Below are positions 31,900 through 38,987 of a stretch of DNA of 38,987 bases, piece by piece. A program made the position numbers and the translations under genes. The notes below the pieces were generated by a model that did not search any database, was not told where the DNA came from, and was given only the letters and a program-made list of their open reading frames with translations. Every line of letters starts with the position of its first letter. The first letter of the stretch is position 1. The stretch is from an uncultured Lachnospiraceae bacterium (GTDB lineage Bacteria; Bacillota; Clostridia; Lachnospirales; Lachnospiraceae). The stretch spans positions 1 to 38,987 of the forward strand of contig CADAIL010000023.1 in assembly GCA_902788035.1 (NCBI GenBank), written 5' to 3'.

Positions 31900-34019
31900 A
31901 GGGAAAGCGCTTACTGATGCCCATAATAGCGGCATGCGCGGTATTGCTTGCGGTCGCCGGGATCGTATTGGCAATAAAGAAGTCCCAGGAGAAGACCGTG
32001 ATGGTCGTATCGGCGGCTTCGCTTAATTACGGAGGGGGAGGTTTCGATTTTTCTGTCTCTATGGACGGGACGATCACGGCGGATGTCTCCCAGGATATCT
32101 ATATTTCCAGCACACAGACGGTCGACGAAGTCTTCGTGACGGAAGGTCAGAAAGTGTACGTCGGGGACAAGCTGCTGTCTTATGACACGGTGAAGACCGG
32201 CATGAACCTCGAGAAGGAAAAGATCAACAGGGAACAGATTGAACTTCAGATTGATGTCGCAAGGCGCAATCTTGTGACTTTGAATAAACTGAAACCGGTG
32301 AGCAGCGAGATCGCGCCGACGGAGGAACCCTCCGAGCCCGATGACTACGGGGAGGGGGAGGAAGAAGAGCCCTACGGGGATGAGGAATTTCCGGATGAGG
32401 AAATAACGGATGAGAGTGAGGTCTCCCCAACGGACAAGCCGGGAGCGACTCCCACCCCTTCACACGGAAATGCAACCATGTACGAAGTGCTGGATGAATC
32501 AGCCAAAGCTTTCAATGCGTCTGATTCCGACGTCGGCACTCGTGAGAATCCCTACAGATTTCTGTGCACAGACGGGACCGAGATCCGTGCGGCATTCATT
32601 GAGATGATGCGCGCGATGGCGGAAAAGAAAGGACGCGACGTATATTTTTCCCTCGAGATATATGAGGGTGACAGCGCGGACGGTAAGCTCCTTGCGGCCT
32701 GGATCCTGAACGCAGCCTATCTCGACCGGGTAGAGGAGGACTGGAGCCGCTATCTGTATCTGTATCCGCTTGTGACGGATCCGGACAGGGAGCCGACCAA
32801 AGCTCCGGCGACCGACCTGCCCTATGTTACGGCGGCACCGACTCCGATTCCGACCGCGACGCCGATACCGGGCGAGGAAGAGAAGGATGCTCCGGCTGAT
32901 GCCGGGAAGGATCCTGTGACACCGACACCGACCACTCAGCCGGAGCCGACAGTGACTGATGCGCCTTCGGGTGTGGATGATGCGGGCAGTGATGACCGGC
33001 AGTCGGACGCTCCGCGGGTGACATCGCCGCCAGAAGATGGTGAAAACGGTGCGGGGCTGACAACTCATGACGAGGGCAGAGGAGCCGGCGCAGGAAAAGC
33101 CTCTTTCGATGACAGAGGAGCCTATAGCGGTTACATTTCCGCGCTTGCCGGTGAGACTGTGATCGTTGCGGGCTCAGACCGCGGGTACATATATCTTGCA
33201 AATGAAGCAAAGCCCGAATCCGAAAGCGCCATCGCCGGCGCACTCGGGCTCATCGAGAGCGGCGCTAAAATGACGAAGGAGGAAATCGCTGAGCGGAAGA
33301 AGGAGGAGGAGTTGAACCTGACCTCGCTCAGACTGGATCTTCGCGAGTGTCTCCTTTCTATAAAAGCGGCAGAGGCTGCCGTAAATGAAGGGACGGTCCT
33401 GTCAAGGATGAACGGAATCGTGAGGAAAGTCGGAGATAAGGATCATATCAGCAATGACGGATCCCCGTTCCTCTCTGTCACATCAGAGGAAGGGCTCTAC
33501 GTAAAGACATACATCAGCGAGAAGATGTACGGCAAAGTGAAAGTGGGCGATCCGGTCGACATCATGGCATGGGAGTCCGGCATGAGCTATAAAGGCCGCG
33601 TGAGGGATATTTCCGCATATCCGTCTGCCGCGCAGAGCGGTGATTTGCTTGCGTCTCAGTATCCGATGACGGTGTCATTTGCAGCCGGAAGCGGTGAGGT
33701 AAAGAACGGTGAGTGGGTCATGGTCACCTTCGGTTCATCCGGCGACGGGGAAGATGCATCCATGGCAGACAGTATGGGCATGCTGTATCTGTACAACGCG
33801 TTCATCCGAGAGGAGAACGGGAAGATGTACGTCATGAAGAGGGGTGAGGACGGACTGCTCATGAAGCAGTATATTGAGGTCGGAAAGACTTCCGGAGAAG
33901 GGTATGAGATTCTGTCCGGTGTTACGACGGATGATTACCTGGCCTTCCCCTACGGCAAGGAAGTGAAAGAGGGAGCGAAGACCCGTGAGGGTACGATTGA
34001 CGAGCTCTATGCGAGTTGA
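31896..34019 (+). CDS. Second, enlarged HlyD/MacA-like adaptor
   Basis: A 707-residue membrane-anchored protein. Residues 7-27 are hydrophobic (MPIIAACAVLLAVAGIVLAI). The first lipoyl-like half (STQTVDEVFVTEGQKVYVGD) and helix lead into about 300 residues of inserted sequence: an acidic Glu/Asp/Pro stretch (about 145-185), a small folded region (about 195-300), then Pro/Thr-rich repeats (TPIPTATPIPGEEE, TPTPTTQPEPTV). The second helix and lipoyl half (NEGTVLSRMNGIVRKVGDKD) and beta-barrel (GLYVKTYISEKMYGKVKVGD) follow. The ATG overlaps the ATPase stop (ATGA). Two adaptors in one operon is unusual. Confidence 0.88.
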   Translation: MKGKRLLMPIIAACAVLLAVAGIVLAIKKSQEKTVMVVSAASLNYGGGGFDFSVSMDGTITADVSQDIYISSTQTVDEVFVTEGQKVYVGDKLLSYDTVKTGMNLEKEKINREQIELQIDVARRNLVTLNKLKPVSSEIAPTEEPSEPDDYGEGEEEEPYGDEEFPDEEITDESEVSPTDKPGATPTPSHGNATMYEVLDESAKAFNASDSDVGTRENPYRFLCTDGTEIRAAFIEMMRAMAEKKGRDVYFSLEIYEGDSADGKLLAAWILNAAYLDRVEEDWSRYLYLYPLVTDPDREPTKAPATDLPYVTAAPTPIPTATPIPGEEEKDAPADAGKDPVTPTPTTQPEPTVTDAPSGVDDAGSDDRQSDAPRVTSPPEDGENGAGLTTHDEGRGAGAGKASFDDRGAYSGYISALAGETVIVAGSDRGYIYLANEAKPESESAIAGALGLIESGAKMTKEEIAERKKEEELNLTSLRLDLRECLLSIKAAEAAVNEGTVLSRMNGIVRKVGDKDHISNDGSPFLSVTSEEGLYVKTYISEKMYGKVKVGDPVDIMAWESGMSYKGRVRDISAYPSAAQSGDLLASQYPMTVSFAAGSGEVKNGEWVMVTFGSSGDGEDASMADSMGMLYLYNAFIREENGKMYVMKRGEDGLLMKQYIEVGKTSGEGYEILSGVTTDDYLAFPYGKEVKEGAKTREGTIDELYAS

Positions 34020-34033
34020 TACGGAGGACGGAC

Positions 34034-35281
34034 ATGTTAGAAAATCTTATATATGCTGTGCAAGGTATCTGGTCGCACAAAATGAGGTCATTTCTCACCA
34101 TGCTGGGTGTGATCATCGGTATTGCGGCGATTATCGCGATTGTGTCGACAATCAAGGGAACGAATGACCAGATTATGCAGAACTTGATCGGCGCGGGCAA
34201 TAACGCAGTGACCATATCGCTCATGCAGGGCGAATCCGAATACTATATGGACGGCGGCGCCCCGGCCGGCGTTTCCACTGTCTCGGATGAGCAGAAGGAG
34301 GAGATTCGAAGTCTGCCGGATGCCGCTGACGCTTCTTTCTATGTGAAGAGAAGCTATCTGGACGGTGTGGAGAGCGGAGAGAATACACTGGATATGGGAA
34401 GTATCTGCGGCGTAGATCTGCATTATCTTTCGACCTGCGGATATATCGTCAGCGCAGGGCGGCCGTTTGTGGAGAAGGACTATACGGATTTTCGAAAAGT
34501 CATTCTCATTGATGAGAAAATCGCGCAGAGCCTTTTCGACAACACTAATCCTCTCGGTCTCACTATAGCAATTCACGGGGAGCCGTTCATAGTGATCGGT
34601 GTTATCAGGAAGGCCGACAATTTTCAGCCGGTCATCAATTCTTTCTCGGACTATATGACCTACCACCAGGAAGAGTACGGGACAATGCTGATTCCTTCCG
34701 CTGCCTGGCCGATTATATTTGCATACGATGAACCGGAGAACTGTGTGGTCCGTGCCAAGACTACTGAGGGGATGAGCACGGTGGGAAAAGACGCCGAGAA
34801 GATCATGAATCAGTCTGTTACGTCCGCATCGGATATAAAATACAAGGCGGAGGATCTTCTTGAAAAAGCCAGAAATAAGCAGGAACTGTCGGCAAGTACC
34901 AACAACCTGCTGATCTGGGTCGCCAGTATAGCTCTCCTGGTCGGAGGCATCGGAGTCATGAATATCATGCTGGTATCGGTCACGGAGAGGACAGCTGAGA
35001 TCGGTTTAAAGAAGGCTCTCGGCGCCAGAAAGAGCGTGATTCTCCTGCAGTTCCTGACTGAGTCCGCGATGCTGACGAGCATAGGCGGAATTCTGGGTGT
35101 TGCTGCCGGAATTATACTGGCCTACGTGGTCTCTCGGATGACCGGGACTCCTGCAGCCATATCTGTGCCGGCAATTATCCTGGGTGTTGGGTTTTCGATG
35201 CTGATCGGGATTATATTCGGGCTGCTGCCGTCGATAAAAGCTGCCAATCTGAACCCGATCGACGCTCTAAGAAGAGAGTAG
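34034..35281 (+). CDS. MacB/FtsX-type ABC transporter permease
   Basis: Permease subunit, 415 residues. One N-terminal transmembrane helix (FLTMLGVIIGIAAIIAIVST), a large extracytoplasmic MacB core domain (about residues 45-280), and three C-terminal helices (LLIWVASIALLVGGIGVMNI, ESAMLTSIGGILGVAAGIIL, AISVPAIILGVGFSMLIGII). The segment TERTAEIGLKKALGARKSVI and the end PSIKAANLNPIDALRRE are typical. The ATG at 34034 has GGAGG upstream; an earlier in-frame ATG overlaps the previous stop and lacks this. Substrate unknown; peptides or drugs are usual for the family. Confidence 0.95.
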   Translation: MLENLIYAVQGIWSHKMRSFLTMLGVIIGIAAIIAIVSTIKGTNDQIMQNLIGAGNNAVTISLMQGESEYYMDGGAPAGVSTVSDEQKEEIRSLPDAADASFYVKRSYLDGVESGENTLDMGSICGVDLHYLSTCGYIVSAGRPFVEKDYTDFRKVILIDEKIAQSLFDNTNPLGLTIAIHGEPFIVIGVIRKADNFQPVINSFSDYMTYHQEEYGTMLIPSAAWPIIFAYDEPENCVVRAKTTEGMSTVGKDAEKIMNQSVTSASDIKYKAEDLLEKARNKQELSASTNNLLIWVASIALLVGGIGVMNIMLVSVTERTAEIGLKKALGARKSVILLQFLTESAMLTSIGGILGVAAGIILAYVVSRMTGTPAAISVPAIILGVGFSMLIGIIFGLLPSIKAANLNPIDALRRE

Positions 35282-35395
35282 AGCCGGTCGATTGGCTTCT
35301 TCCGGCCACGCCCTCTGCCTGATGTATGTTTTAAGAAGAGAGAGGGGGCGGCCTTGCGGGGCTGCTTGACATTTGCATATTTCACAAGTACTATA

Positions 35396-35435
35396 AAGGG
35401 GCTGTCGCGATGCGGCAGCCCCTTCCGGATTTTTT
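35396..35435 (+). terminator. Terminator of the export operon
   Basis: AAGGGGCTG (35396-35404) pairs with CAGCCCCTT (35416-35424), followed by CCGGATTTTTT. It could also end the hpr-like transcript from the other strand, where the T run is shorter. Confidence 0.88.
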
Positions 35436-35451
35436 ATGAATATGTACTTGT

Positions 35452-35688
35452 TTATTCGACTTCGTATACAGAGAGAGTCTTTAAGACTTCATCAAGCTCT
35501 GCGCCCTCTGCATGAATGTTCAGGTCGATCGGCTGGGAAAGATCAAGGCTGAAGATTCCCATAATGGACTTCGCGTCGATCACATAGCGTCCGGAGACCA
35601 GATCAAAATCATAGGAGTAACGATTAATATCGTTGACAAACTGTTTTACTTTGTCGATAGAATTAAGTGAAACCTTGATAGTTTTCAT
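35452..35688 (-). CDS. HPr-like protein lacking the usual catalytic histidine
   Basis: A 78-residue protein with the HPr fold pattern. The regulatory-serine segment KSIMGIFSLDL and the following DLNIHAEGAELDEVLKTL match HPr. However, the region that normally carries the catalytic His15 (GIHARPA) reads NDINRYSYDFDLV, without His. It therefore should not carry phosphate for sugar transport and may have a regulatory role. AAGGAGG precedes the ATG. It is a single gene, divergent from mtaB. Confidence 0.87.
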   Translation of the reverse strand: MKTIKVSLNSIDKVKQFVNDINRYSYDFDLVSGRYVIDAKSIMGIFSLDLSQPIDLNIHAEGAELDEVLKTLSVYEVE

Positions 35689-35750
35689 TTATGAAATACC
35701 TCCTTATGGATAGCCAGTAACTATCGTAATAGACAGCTGTTGCCGTCGGT

Positions 35751-35779
35751 ATAACAATCTTAGCTTGAATCAGTGTCAA
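35751..35779 (-). promoter_or_regulatory. Possible promoter of the HPr-like gene
   Basis: On the minus strand TTGACA (35779-35774), a 17-base spacer and TGTTAT (35756-35751). The -10 is only a fair match. Confidence 0.45.
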
Positions 35780-35807
35780 GGTCAAGACAAAAGAAAGGAA
35801 CTTTAAG

Positions 35808-37169
35808 ATGAAAGTTGCATTTCACAGCCTCGGCTGCAAGGTAAATTCATATGAGACGGACGCCATGAGGCAGAGTCTCCTCCACGCCGGGTATGAGGAC
35901 GCCGAGTTCGCGCCCGGTGCCGACGTCTACGTGATCAACACCTGCACCGTCACCAATGTCGCTGACAGGAAGTCGAGGCAAATGCTGCACAAAGCCAAAG
36001 AGATGAACCCCGACGCGGTCGTTGTCGCTGCCGGCTGCTACGTGCAGGACGCCGGAGAGAGGCTGACCGCGGATCCTGCGGTTGACATAATTGTGGGAAA
36101 CCACGAGAAGAGCCGCCTGCCGGAGATACTTGATGAGTATTTTAGGAACAGGGAGATGGGAAAGAAGACTGCTGTTTCAAATATCAACGGTGTGAGGGAG
36201 TACGACGAGCTGCACTTTGTGCCGGACGGTGAGCACACGAGGGCTTTTATTAAGGTCCAGGACGGCTGCAATCAGTTCTGTTCCTACTGTATGATTCCGT
36301 ATGTCAGAGGTCGCGTGCGCAGCCGAAGGCCGGGAGAGGTGATGAAAGAAATCCGCGCGTTGTGCGGCCGCGGCTATCAGGAGTTTGTCCTGACAGGTAT
36401 CCACATCAGTTCCTATGGGCTTGACTTTGATTTTCCGGGTCAGAACAGGCAGACTCCCTACGCATCCGAGGCAAGAACGAACAGGCATCTTCTCGGACTC
36501 ATGCAGGATGTGGCTGCCATCCCGGGCGTCATGAGACTTCGCCTTGGATCGCTGGAACCGGGCATTGTCACAGAGGAGTTTGCGGCGGAGATCGCAAAGA
36601 TCCCGGAGTTCTGCCCGTCTTTTCACCTGTCGATGCAGAGCGGCTGTGACGCTACCCTTGCTCGCATGAAGAGAAAATACAGCACAGCTGATTTTATGGA
36701 AAAATGCGAACTCCTTCGGGCTCATTTTGACAGGCCATCTATCACGACGGATATCATCACCGGTTTTCCCGGGGAAACTGAAGAGGAATTTGCGCAGACG
36801 GTGGAGTTTGTGCGTAGGGTGGAATTTGCAAGGACCCATATCTTCAAGTTTTCAGTCAGAAGAGGCACGGCCGCAGAGCGAATGCCCGGTCAGAACACAG
36901 AAAAGACCAAGGCGGCAAGATCCGCAGTTCTGCAGAGTATCGATAAAGAGCGGAGAGTGGCCTATGCGGAGAGCTTCGTCGGCGAGACTGTCAGCGTGCT
37001 CTTTGAGGATCGGACCGTGATTGACGGAAAGAGCATGCTCACCGGCTACACGAGGGAGTATGTTCCTGTGCTTATGGAGACTGAGGAAGATTTAATGAAC
37101 CGGATACTGGATGTTCGCGCGGAATCTGTGACTCCGCGGGGGGAGATTATTGCGTCACTGATAGAATAG
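35808..37169 (+). CDS. mtaB: tRNA t6A37 methylthiotransferase MtaB
   Basis: Radical-SAM enzyme that adds a methylthio group to t6A at tRNA position 37. It is 453 residues. The N-terminal UPF0004 domain provides Cys10 (LGCKVNSYE), Cys46 (NTCTVTN) and Cys77 (AGCYVQ) for the auxiliary cluster. The radical-SAM motif is Cys154, Cys158 and Cys161 (DGCNQFCSYCMIPYVRGR). Further family segments are FHLSMQSGCDATLARMKRKY and TTDIITGFPGETEEEF. The C-terminal TRAM-like domain ends the protein. LGCKVNSYE distinguishes MtaB from MiaB and RimO. AAAGGAA precedes the ATG. Confidence 0.95.
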   Translation: MKVAFHSLGCKVNSYETDAMRQSLLHAGYEDAEFAPGADVYVINTCTVTNVADRKSRQMLHKAKEMNPDAVVVAAGCYVQDAGERLTADPAVDIIVGNHEKSRLPEILDEYFRNREMGKKTAVSNINGVREYDELHFVPDGEHTRAFIKVQDGCNQFCSYCMIPYVRGRVRSRRPGEVMKEIRALCGRGYQEFVLTGIHISSYGLDFDFPGQNRQTPYASEARTNRHLLGLMQDVAAIPGVMRLRLGSLEPGIVTEEFAAEIAKIPEFCPSFHLSMQSGCDATLARMKRKYSTADFMEKCELLRAHFDRPSITTDIITGFPGETEEEFAQTVEFVRRVEFARTHIFKFSVRRGTAAERMPGQNTEKTKAARSAVLQSIDKERRVAYAESFVGETVSVLFEDRTVIDGKSMLTGYTREYVPVLMETEEDLMNRILDVRAESVTPRGEIIASLIE

Positions 37170-37199
37170 GTTCGGGTGAATGGGACCGGCGCTCCGGAC

Positions 37200-37226
37200 C
37201 TGCACGCTGCGGAATGGGGCGTGCAG
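37200..37226. other. Hairpin in mtaB-hemW gap
   Basis: CTGCACGC (37200-37207) pairs perfectly with GCGTGCAG (37219-37226), loop of 11. No T run follows on either strand. The rest of the 212-base gap shows no clear promoter. Confidence 0.6.
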
Positions 37227-37381
37227 ATGCGGACCCCGGAACAGACTGATGTCGAATGATGCATCCGGGAGCATGGAATGAACCTCCACGCCCATGCGGT
37301 GCGGCAGCTCCTATGGACGTGGTACTCTGCTGCTACGCTTCATAGACTAACCCGGATATGTAAAGGAAGGAGCATAAAAGC

Positions 37382-38548
37382 GTGAGGGAACCGTTCGGGA
37401 TATATATTCATTTTCCGTTCTGCGTGAAGAAATGCAATTACTGTGACTTTTTATCGGGTCCGGCAGACAGTGGAACGAGGAAGGCATATGCGGATGCCCT
37501 CTGCCGCGAGATTTATAGCTTTGGCAGAGAGTATGGCATGCGAGAAACGCCCTCTCGTGATGAGAAGATCCCGGTCGACACCATTTTCCTCGGAGGAGGG
37601 ACTCCGTCTGTGATGGATCCGGCGGATCTTACCCGGGTCATGGAAACAGTTCGCAAGGTATTCGACGTCCTTCCCGAAGCAGAGATCTCGATGGAGATGA
37701 ATCCGGGGACGTTCAGGGAGGAGCTGCTTGCATTTGTAAAAAAATACATTAACAGAGTCAGTCTCGGACTGCAGTCGGCGGACGATAGTGAGCTTCGTGC
37801 ACTCGGTCGAATTCACACCTTTAGTGAGTTTAAGAAATGTTTCGACGCTCTCCGTGATGCGGGAATTGCCAATATAAATGTCGATCTCATGTCTGCCATC
37901 CCCGGTCAGACGCTGGCCTCCTGGGAGCAATCTCTCTCCCGCATACTCAGCATGGAGCCTGAGCATATAAGCTGCTACAGCCTGATCATCGAGGAGGGTA
38001 CACCTTTTTACAATCTTTTCGAGGAAGGCAGGCTGGATCTGCCGGGCGAGGACGAAGAGCGGGAGATGTACTATTTGACAGAGCGGCTCATGAATGCGCA
38101 CGGTTATCATCGATATGAGATCAGTAATTACGCACGGCTGGGTCGCGAGTGTCGGCACAATGTGCGCTACTGGAGGCGGTCACCTTACATCGGATTCGGC
38201 ATCGGGGCTGCATCCCTCTTAGACGAGATGAGGTGGAGCAATACCCGCGACCTTCAGAGGTACTTGTCCGGCAGCGGGAGCTTACCTGATATTAGGGAGG
38301 AATTTCAGAACCTTAGTGTCAGCGAACAGATGGAGGAGTTCATGTTCCTGGGGCTTAGGATGTTGGAGGGGGTCTCGTGTGCCGACTTTGCCGAAAAGTT
38401 CGGGTGTGAGCTTGACAGTGTTTATGGGGGCGTGTGTGAAAGATTGATTTCCGAAGGGCTTTTGGTCCGGGAGGGGGATCGCTATGAGCTGACTTCTCGT
38501 GGAATCGATGTCAGTAACTCAGTGTTGGCGGAGTTTTTGCTATGTTGA
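37382..38548 (+). CDS. hemW: HemW-like radical-SAM protein
   Basis: A 388-residue radical-SAM protein of the HemW/HemN-like family. The cluster motif is Cys14, Cys18 and Cys21 (HFPFCVKKCNYCDF), then the SAM-binding GGGTPS and the segment SLGLQSADDSELRALGRIHT. HemW, formerly called oxygen-independent coproporphyrinogen oxidase, is now regarded as a heme chaperone. A true HemN would carry one more Cys after the motif (CxxxCxxCxC); here Asp follows, which supports HemW. The C-terminal HemN_C domain is present (EFMFLGLRMLEGVSCADFAE). The GTG start at 37382 has GGAAGGAG upstream. Confidence 0.93.
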   Translation: MREPFGIYIHFPFCVKKCNYCDFLSGPADSGTRKAYADALCREIYSFGREYGMRETPSRDEKIPVDTIFLGGGTPSVMDPADLTRVMETVRKVFDVLPEAEISMEMNPGTFREELLAFVKKYINRVSLGLQSADDSELRALGRIHTFSEFKKCFDALRDAGIANINVDLMSAIPGQTLASWEQSLSRILSMEPEHISCYSLIIEEGTPFYNLFEEGRLDLPGEDEEREMYYLTERLMNAHGYHRYEISNYARLGRECRHNVRYWRRSPYIGFGIGAASLLDEMRWSNTRDLQRYLSGSGSLPDIREEFQNLSVSEQMEEFMFLGLRMLEGVSCADFAEKFGCELDSVYGGVCERLISEGLLVREGDRYELTSRGIDVSNSVLAEFLLC

Positions 38549-38561
38549 TTGAATACTTTGC

Positions 38562-38893
38562 CCAAAGGCAGCAGATAGTCCAGGATTAAGTCAATCTGGT
38601 TGCCTTTGGTCTTGGGTCGAAAGAAGCCAGTTTGTCCAAAGGCAGCAGAATGCCCCGGAATGAGCCAATCTGGTTGCCTTTGATCGCGGCGAGTTTCATG
38701 GGGTCAAAGTCAGAGGCAACTGAATTCTTGTTTTTGAGGTCTGGTGGTTGCCTTTGATCGCGGCGAGTTTCATGGGGTCAAAGTCAGAGGCAACTGGATT
38801 CTTGTTTTTGAGGTGTAATGGTTGCCTTTGGTTGCGGCGAGTTTCATGGGGTCAAAGTCAGAGGCAACTGAATTCTTGTTATTGGGGTCTAGT
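38562..38893. repeat. 74-bp-period tandem array with alternating complementary arms
   Basis: GGTTGCCTTTG recurs at 38598, 38672, 38746 and 38820, exactly 74 bases apart. CCAAAGGCAGCAG occurs at 38562 and 38636, also 74 apart. Units at 38672, 38746 and 38820 are almost identical and contain GTTGCCT followed 41 bases later by AGGCAAC. The left two units have a diverged half. Each TGCCT arm is flanked on both sides by a matching AGGCA arm, so alternative hairpins are possible. No gene is seen in this 439-base end of the window. Confidence 0.93.
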
Positions 38894-38947
38894 GTAACGT
38901 CCTATTGATTTTTAATACTAAAACATGCTAATTATGCTAATTAAACG

Positions 38948-38976
38948 TTGATATTCGCGCTAATTTATGCTAAAAT
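38948..38976 (+). promoter_or_regulatory. Promoter reading off the right edge
   Basis: TTGATA (38948-38953), 17-base spacer, TAAAAT (38971-38976). It lies in AT-rich sequence with a tandem TGCTAATTA just upstream. The gene it serves would lie outside the window. Confidence 0.6.
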
Positions 38977-38987
38977 ACATCTTAGAT

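Noticed and set aside
38562..38893. CRISPR array
   Set aside because: The whole 74-base unit is repeated with no unique spacers.
1..38987. tRNA or rRNA genes
   Set aside because: No rRNA-like or tRNA-like sequence was noticed on either strand; a dedicated search was not possible.

Overview
The window looks like chromosomal DNA from a Gram-positive, anaerobic Firmicute of the Clostridia, most likely Lachnospiraceae. The indications are a CIRCE-controlled hrcA-grpE-dnaK-dnaJ cluster followed by prmA and rsmE, a LexA-type box in the uvrB promoter, a Cys/Asp-rich DUF6472-type miniprotein, a ThiI without rhodanese domain paired with its own cysteine desulfurase, strong AGGAGG ribosome sites, and a mobile element whose genes are typical of gut Clostridia. 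Assignments rest on motif recognition by eye; no database search was run.

Region 1 (1 to about 11.3 kb) is a GC-rich mobilizable element whose left end lies outside the window. On the minus strand it carries a MobA/MobL (MobQ-type) relaxase running off the left edge, a recognisable MobQ-type oriT just upstream, a DUF3847-type small protein, an AbiEi/AbiEii type IV toxin-antitoxin pair with consensus promoter, operator-like inverted repeat and terminator, a plasmid-type ParR/ParM segregation pair, a small helix-turn-helix protein and a large serine recombinase. The recombinase frame is interrupted by an in-frame TAG followed directly by GTG. Divergently on the plus strand lie a sigma-region-4-like protein, a zinc-ribbon protein and a RhuM-family protein.

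Region 2 (about 11.3 to 14.3 kb) is a lower-GC accessory patch: an XRE regulator with a membrane tail, a translationally coupled pair encoding a secreted protein and a membrane-anchored extracellular protein of unknown function, and a TnpV-like transposon protein.

Region 3 (14.4 to 29.5 kb) is core genome: uvrB (SOS-type promoter), a DUF6472-type miniprotein, a 1-kb intergenic region with a 96-bp cassette repeated three times, hrcA, grpE, dnaK, dnaJ, prmA, rsmE, a small membrane protein, truA, a NifS-like cysteine desulfurase and thiI. Desulfurase and ThiI probably act together in 4-thiouridine synthesis.

Region 4 (29.7 to 35.3 kb) is a four-gene MacAB-like export operon: adaptor, ATPase with a 13-residue tandem-repeat tail, a second and much larger adaptor with Pro/Thr/Glu-rich insertions, and an FtsX/MacB permease. 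Region 5 (35.4 to 38.99 kb) has an HPr-like protein lacking the usual catalytic histidine, mtaB, hemW, a 74-bp-period array of alternating complementary arms, and a promoter reading off the right edge.

The most unusual items are the amber-split recombinase whose tail shares a zinc motif with a neighbouring element protein, the MobQ oriT, the intergenic hairpin-cassette arrays, the repeat pair with a compensatory base change between hrcA and grpE, the uncharacterised secreted two-gene cassette, and the modified export operon.
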